6,697 nt of DNA from Chloroflexota bacterium (lineage in GTDB: Bacteria > Chloroflexota > Anaerolineae > B4-G1): the NCBI GenBank assembly GCA_030596915.1, contig JAUVSX010000174.1, forward strand, positions 1 to 6,697, written 5' to 3'. Of the stretch, positions 5,662 to 6,697 are shown one piece after another (the first letter of the stretch is position 1; each line of letters starts with the position of its first letter). A program made the translations under genes and the position numbers. The notes under the pieces are model-generated. The model worked only from the letters and a program-made list of their open reading frames with translations. It made no database searches and was not told where the DNA came from.

Positions 5662-6697
5662 GGTCAAGCCTTTGTCTGACGATGGCGTATCCGCGGACCG
5701 CGCGGCTGCTTTCAGCACCGCGAGCATCACCTATGGCCTTCTTTACGGCCTGACGTTCGCGCTGACCGTGTGGGGCTTCGACGGATGGGCGCTCGCGGCC
5801 AGTAACTCGGAATCGGCCGCCCTCAAGCTACTCATCGGGCTGCCTGCGCTCGTGCTATTTGGCTTCGCTGCGGGCTTCGCCCTCCGGAGACGTCCCGGCC
5901 CTGTATCTTGGGTGCTCATCTGGATGGTGACGGGCGCACTAAGCGGCCTCCTGATCGGTATCATCCCGCATCTTGGTCAAACCCTTGCGACTTGGGTCTT
6001 CGTGCCAGGGCTACGGGGAATCGCTGTCCACTCGGTGCCTGCAGCGCTCTGGACGAGAGCAGTATTCTTTGCAGCACTCACCGCCAGCGCAGGAACCGTT
6101 GTTGGCCTTGTGGGTCGTCAGGCTGTTGAGAGGGCATCCCACAAGGCGGCCCCGTCGGGCCGTCTCAAGCTCGGCTCCATGGCTGGCCTATTGGTATGCG
6201 TGCCTATGGCGGCGCTACCCGCATTGGCTGGCGACCAACTGATCAATCGGGGACTTCGCGCCGGGCAGCGCGCGGCCGCCCGCGAACTCCGCGACCTGAC
6301 ATCCGATGCGTACGTGCTCCATCGGGTGTCCGGCTGGCCGGAGACCTGGGGCGAGACCATTGATGTGGCTTTTTCCGACGGCTTCGTCATGCGCTGTTCC
6401 GTCCGCCAGGAGTTCCTCGTAGACTGCCTGGCGGTTTCGCCGAACTATGGAGCCTGGATGCAGGCGCTGATCGAGGGCGCACGAGGCGACGCCGAGACCG
6501 TCGATGCGATCAGCTACGCCGGGGGACTGTCTGTTGGGGACGGCGTGCTCGCGGACCTTGCTCGTAGCACAGGGGGAGTCGGCGATGCATACGAGATTCA
6601 CCGGCAGGGACAGTACGGTGACTGGGTTGTGATGTCTGCCCGGTTTGACTATGGGGCGGTCCTTACCTGCTACTTCCACTCACACGATCCCGTCGTA
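5660..6697 (+). CDS. Multi-pass membrane protein of unknown function, C-terminus cut by the window edge
   Basis: I do not recognise the family. The frame is open for 346 codons from ATG 5660 to the last base. Five hydrophobic segments are visible, at about 23-41, 56-76, 83-103, 133-153 and 170-190. The charged stretch 'RRRPG' follows the second segment and a basic region (about 153-169) follows the fourth. From about residue 192 the chain is soluble-looking, starting with an Arg/Ala-rich helix ('RAGQRAAARELRD') and then alternating strands with Trp, Gly and acidic residues and three cysteines (about 246, 256 and 337). In-frame ATGs also exist at 5639 and 5615, and TTG at 5672 is possible. None has a clear Shine-Dalgarno, so the start is uncertain. 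The gene is divergent from trmFO across a short shared promoter region. Coding status is supported by the long open frame and coherent helices; function is open. Confidence 0.75.
   Translation, partial: MVKPLSDDGVSADRAAAFSTASITYGLLYGLTFALTVWGFDGWALAASNSESAALKLLIGLPALVLFGFAAGFALRRRPGPVSWVLIWMVTGALSGLLIGIIPHLGQTLATWVFVPGLRGIAVHSVPAALWTRAVFFAALTASAGTVVGLVGRQAVERASHKAAPSGRLKLGSMAGLLVCVPMAALPALAGDQLINRGLRAGQRAAARELRDLTSDAYVLHRVSGWPETWGETIDVAFSDGFVMRCSVRQEFLVDCLAVSPNYGAWMQALIEGARGDAETVDAISYAGGLSVGDGVLADLARSTGGVGDAYEIHRQGQYGDWVVMSARFDYGAVLTCYFHSHDPVV

Noticed and set aside
6215..6679. Minus-strand open frame of 154 codons opposite the unknown membrane gene
   Set aside because: The plus-strand frame is longer, open to the window edge, and has coherent membrane helices. 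The minus frame lacks any motif.
1..6697. Defence, mobile or CRISPR system
   Set aside because: No transposase, integrase, nuclease, repeat-spacer array or tRNA was found on either strand, and all long frames are explained by chromosomal genes.

Overview
The window reads as ordinary chromosomal DNA from a GC-rich bacterium, most plausibly a member of the Chloroflexota. That assignment is an inference from three features: the folate-dependent tRNA methylase TrmFO, an HflX of the 'ERALLVGVEL' type, and a secreted protein with a Pro/Thr-rich 'PTATP' linker after its N-terminal signal. No mobile element, CRISPR array, tRNA or rRNA was seen. There is no stretch of more than about 130 bases without a gene.

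Four genes lie head to tail on the minus strand. Read in their own direction they are trmFO (5580 to 4210), a probable lipoprotein with an FG-GAP/VCBS-like region and an NTF2-like C-terminus (4119 to 2959), the ribosome-associated GTPase hflX (about 2835 to 1480), and a DUF58 membrane protein (1464 to beyond position 1, so its C-terminus is missing). The gaps are about 90, 123 and 15 bases. On the plus strand, divergent from trmFO, a multi-pass membrane protein of unknown function starts near 5660 and runs off the right edge.

The regulatory layout can be read fairly well. trmFO and hflX each have an extended -10 of the form TGG-TA-x-A-x-T (TGGTAGAAT and TGGTATACT), followed by a short leader with a strong Shine-Dalgarno. 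The hflX promoter, leader and Shine-Dalgarno lead to an ATA codon exactly where family members usually begin, so hflX may use a rare ATA start. The 79-base divergent region also carries a tandem TTGACA repeat facing the unknown membrane gene, and one copy overlaps the trmFO -35 position. DUF58 follows hflX in the same reading frame after a single TGA. Its only good Shine-Dalgarno is almost touching its ATG, which suggests coupled or re-initiated translation.

Functionally the genes do not form one obvious pathway. TrmFO makes the T-loop m5U54 of tRNA and HflX rescues or splits stalled ribosomes, so these two belong to translation upkeep. The lipoprotein and the DUF58 protein belong to the cell envelope. 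I found no convincing new system. The items most worth a second look are the ATA start of hflX, the overlapping divergent promoter region, the unassigned five-helix membrane protein, and the DUF58 gene next to hflX rather than a MoxR ATPase.
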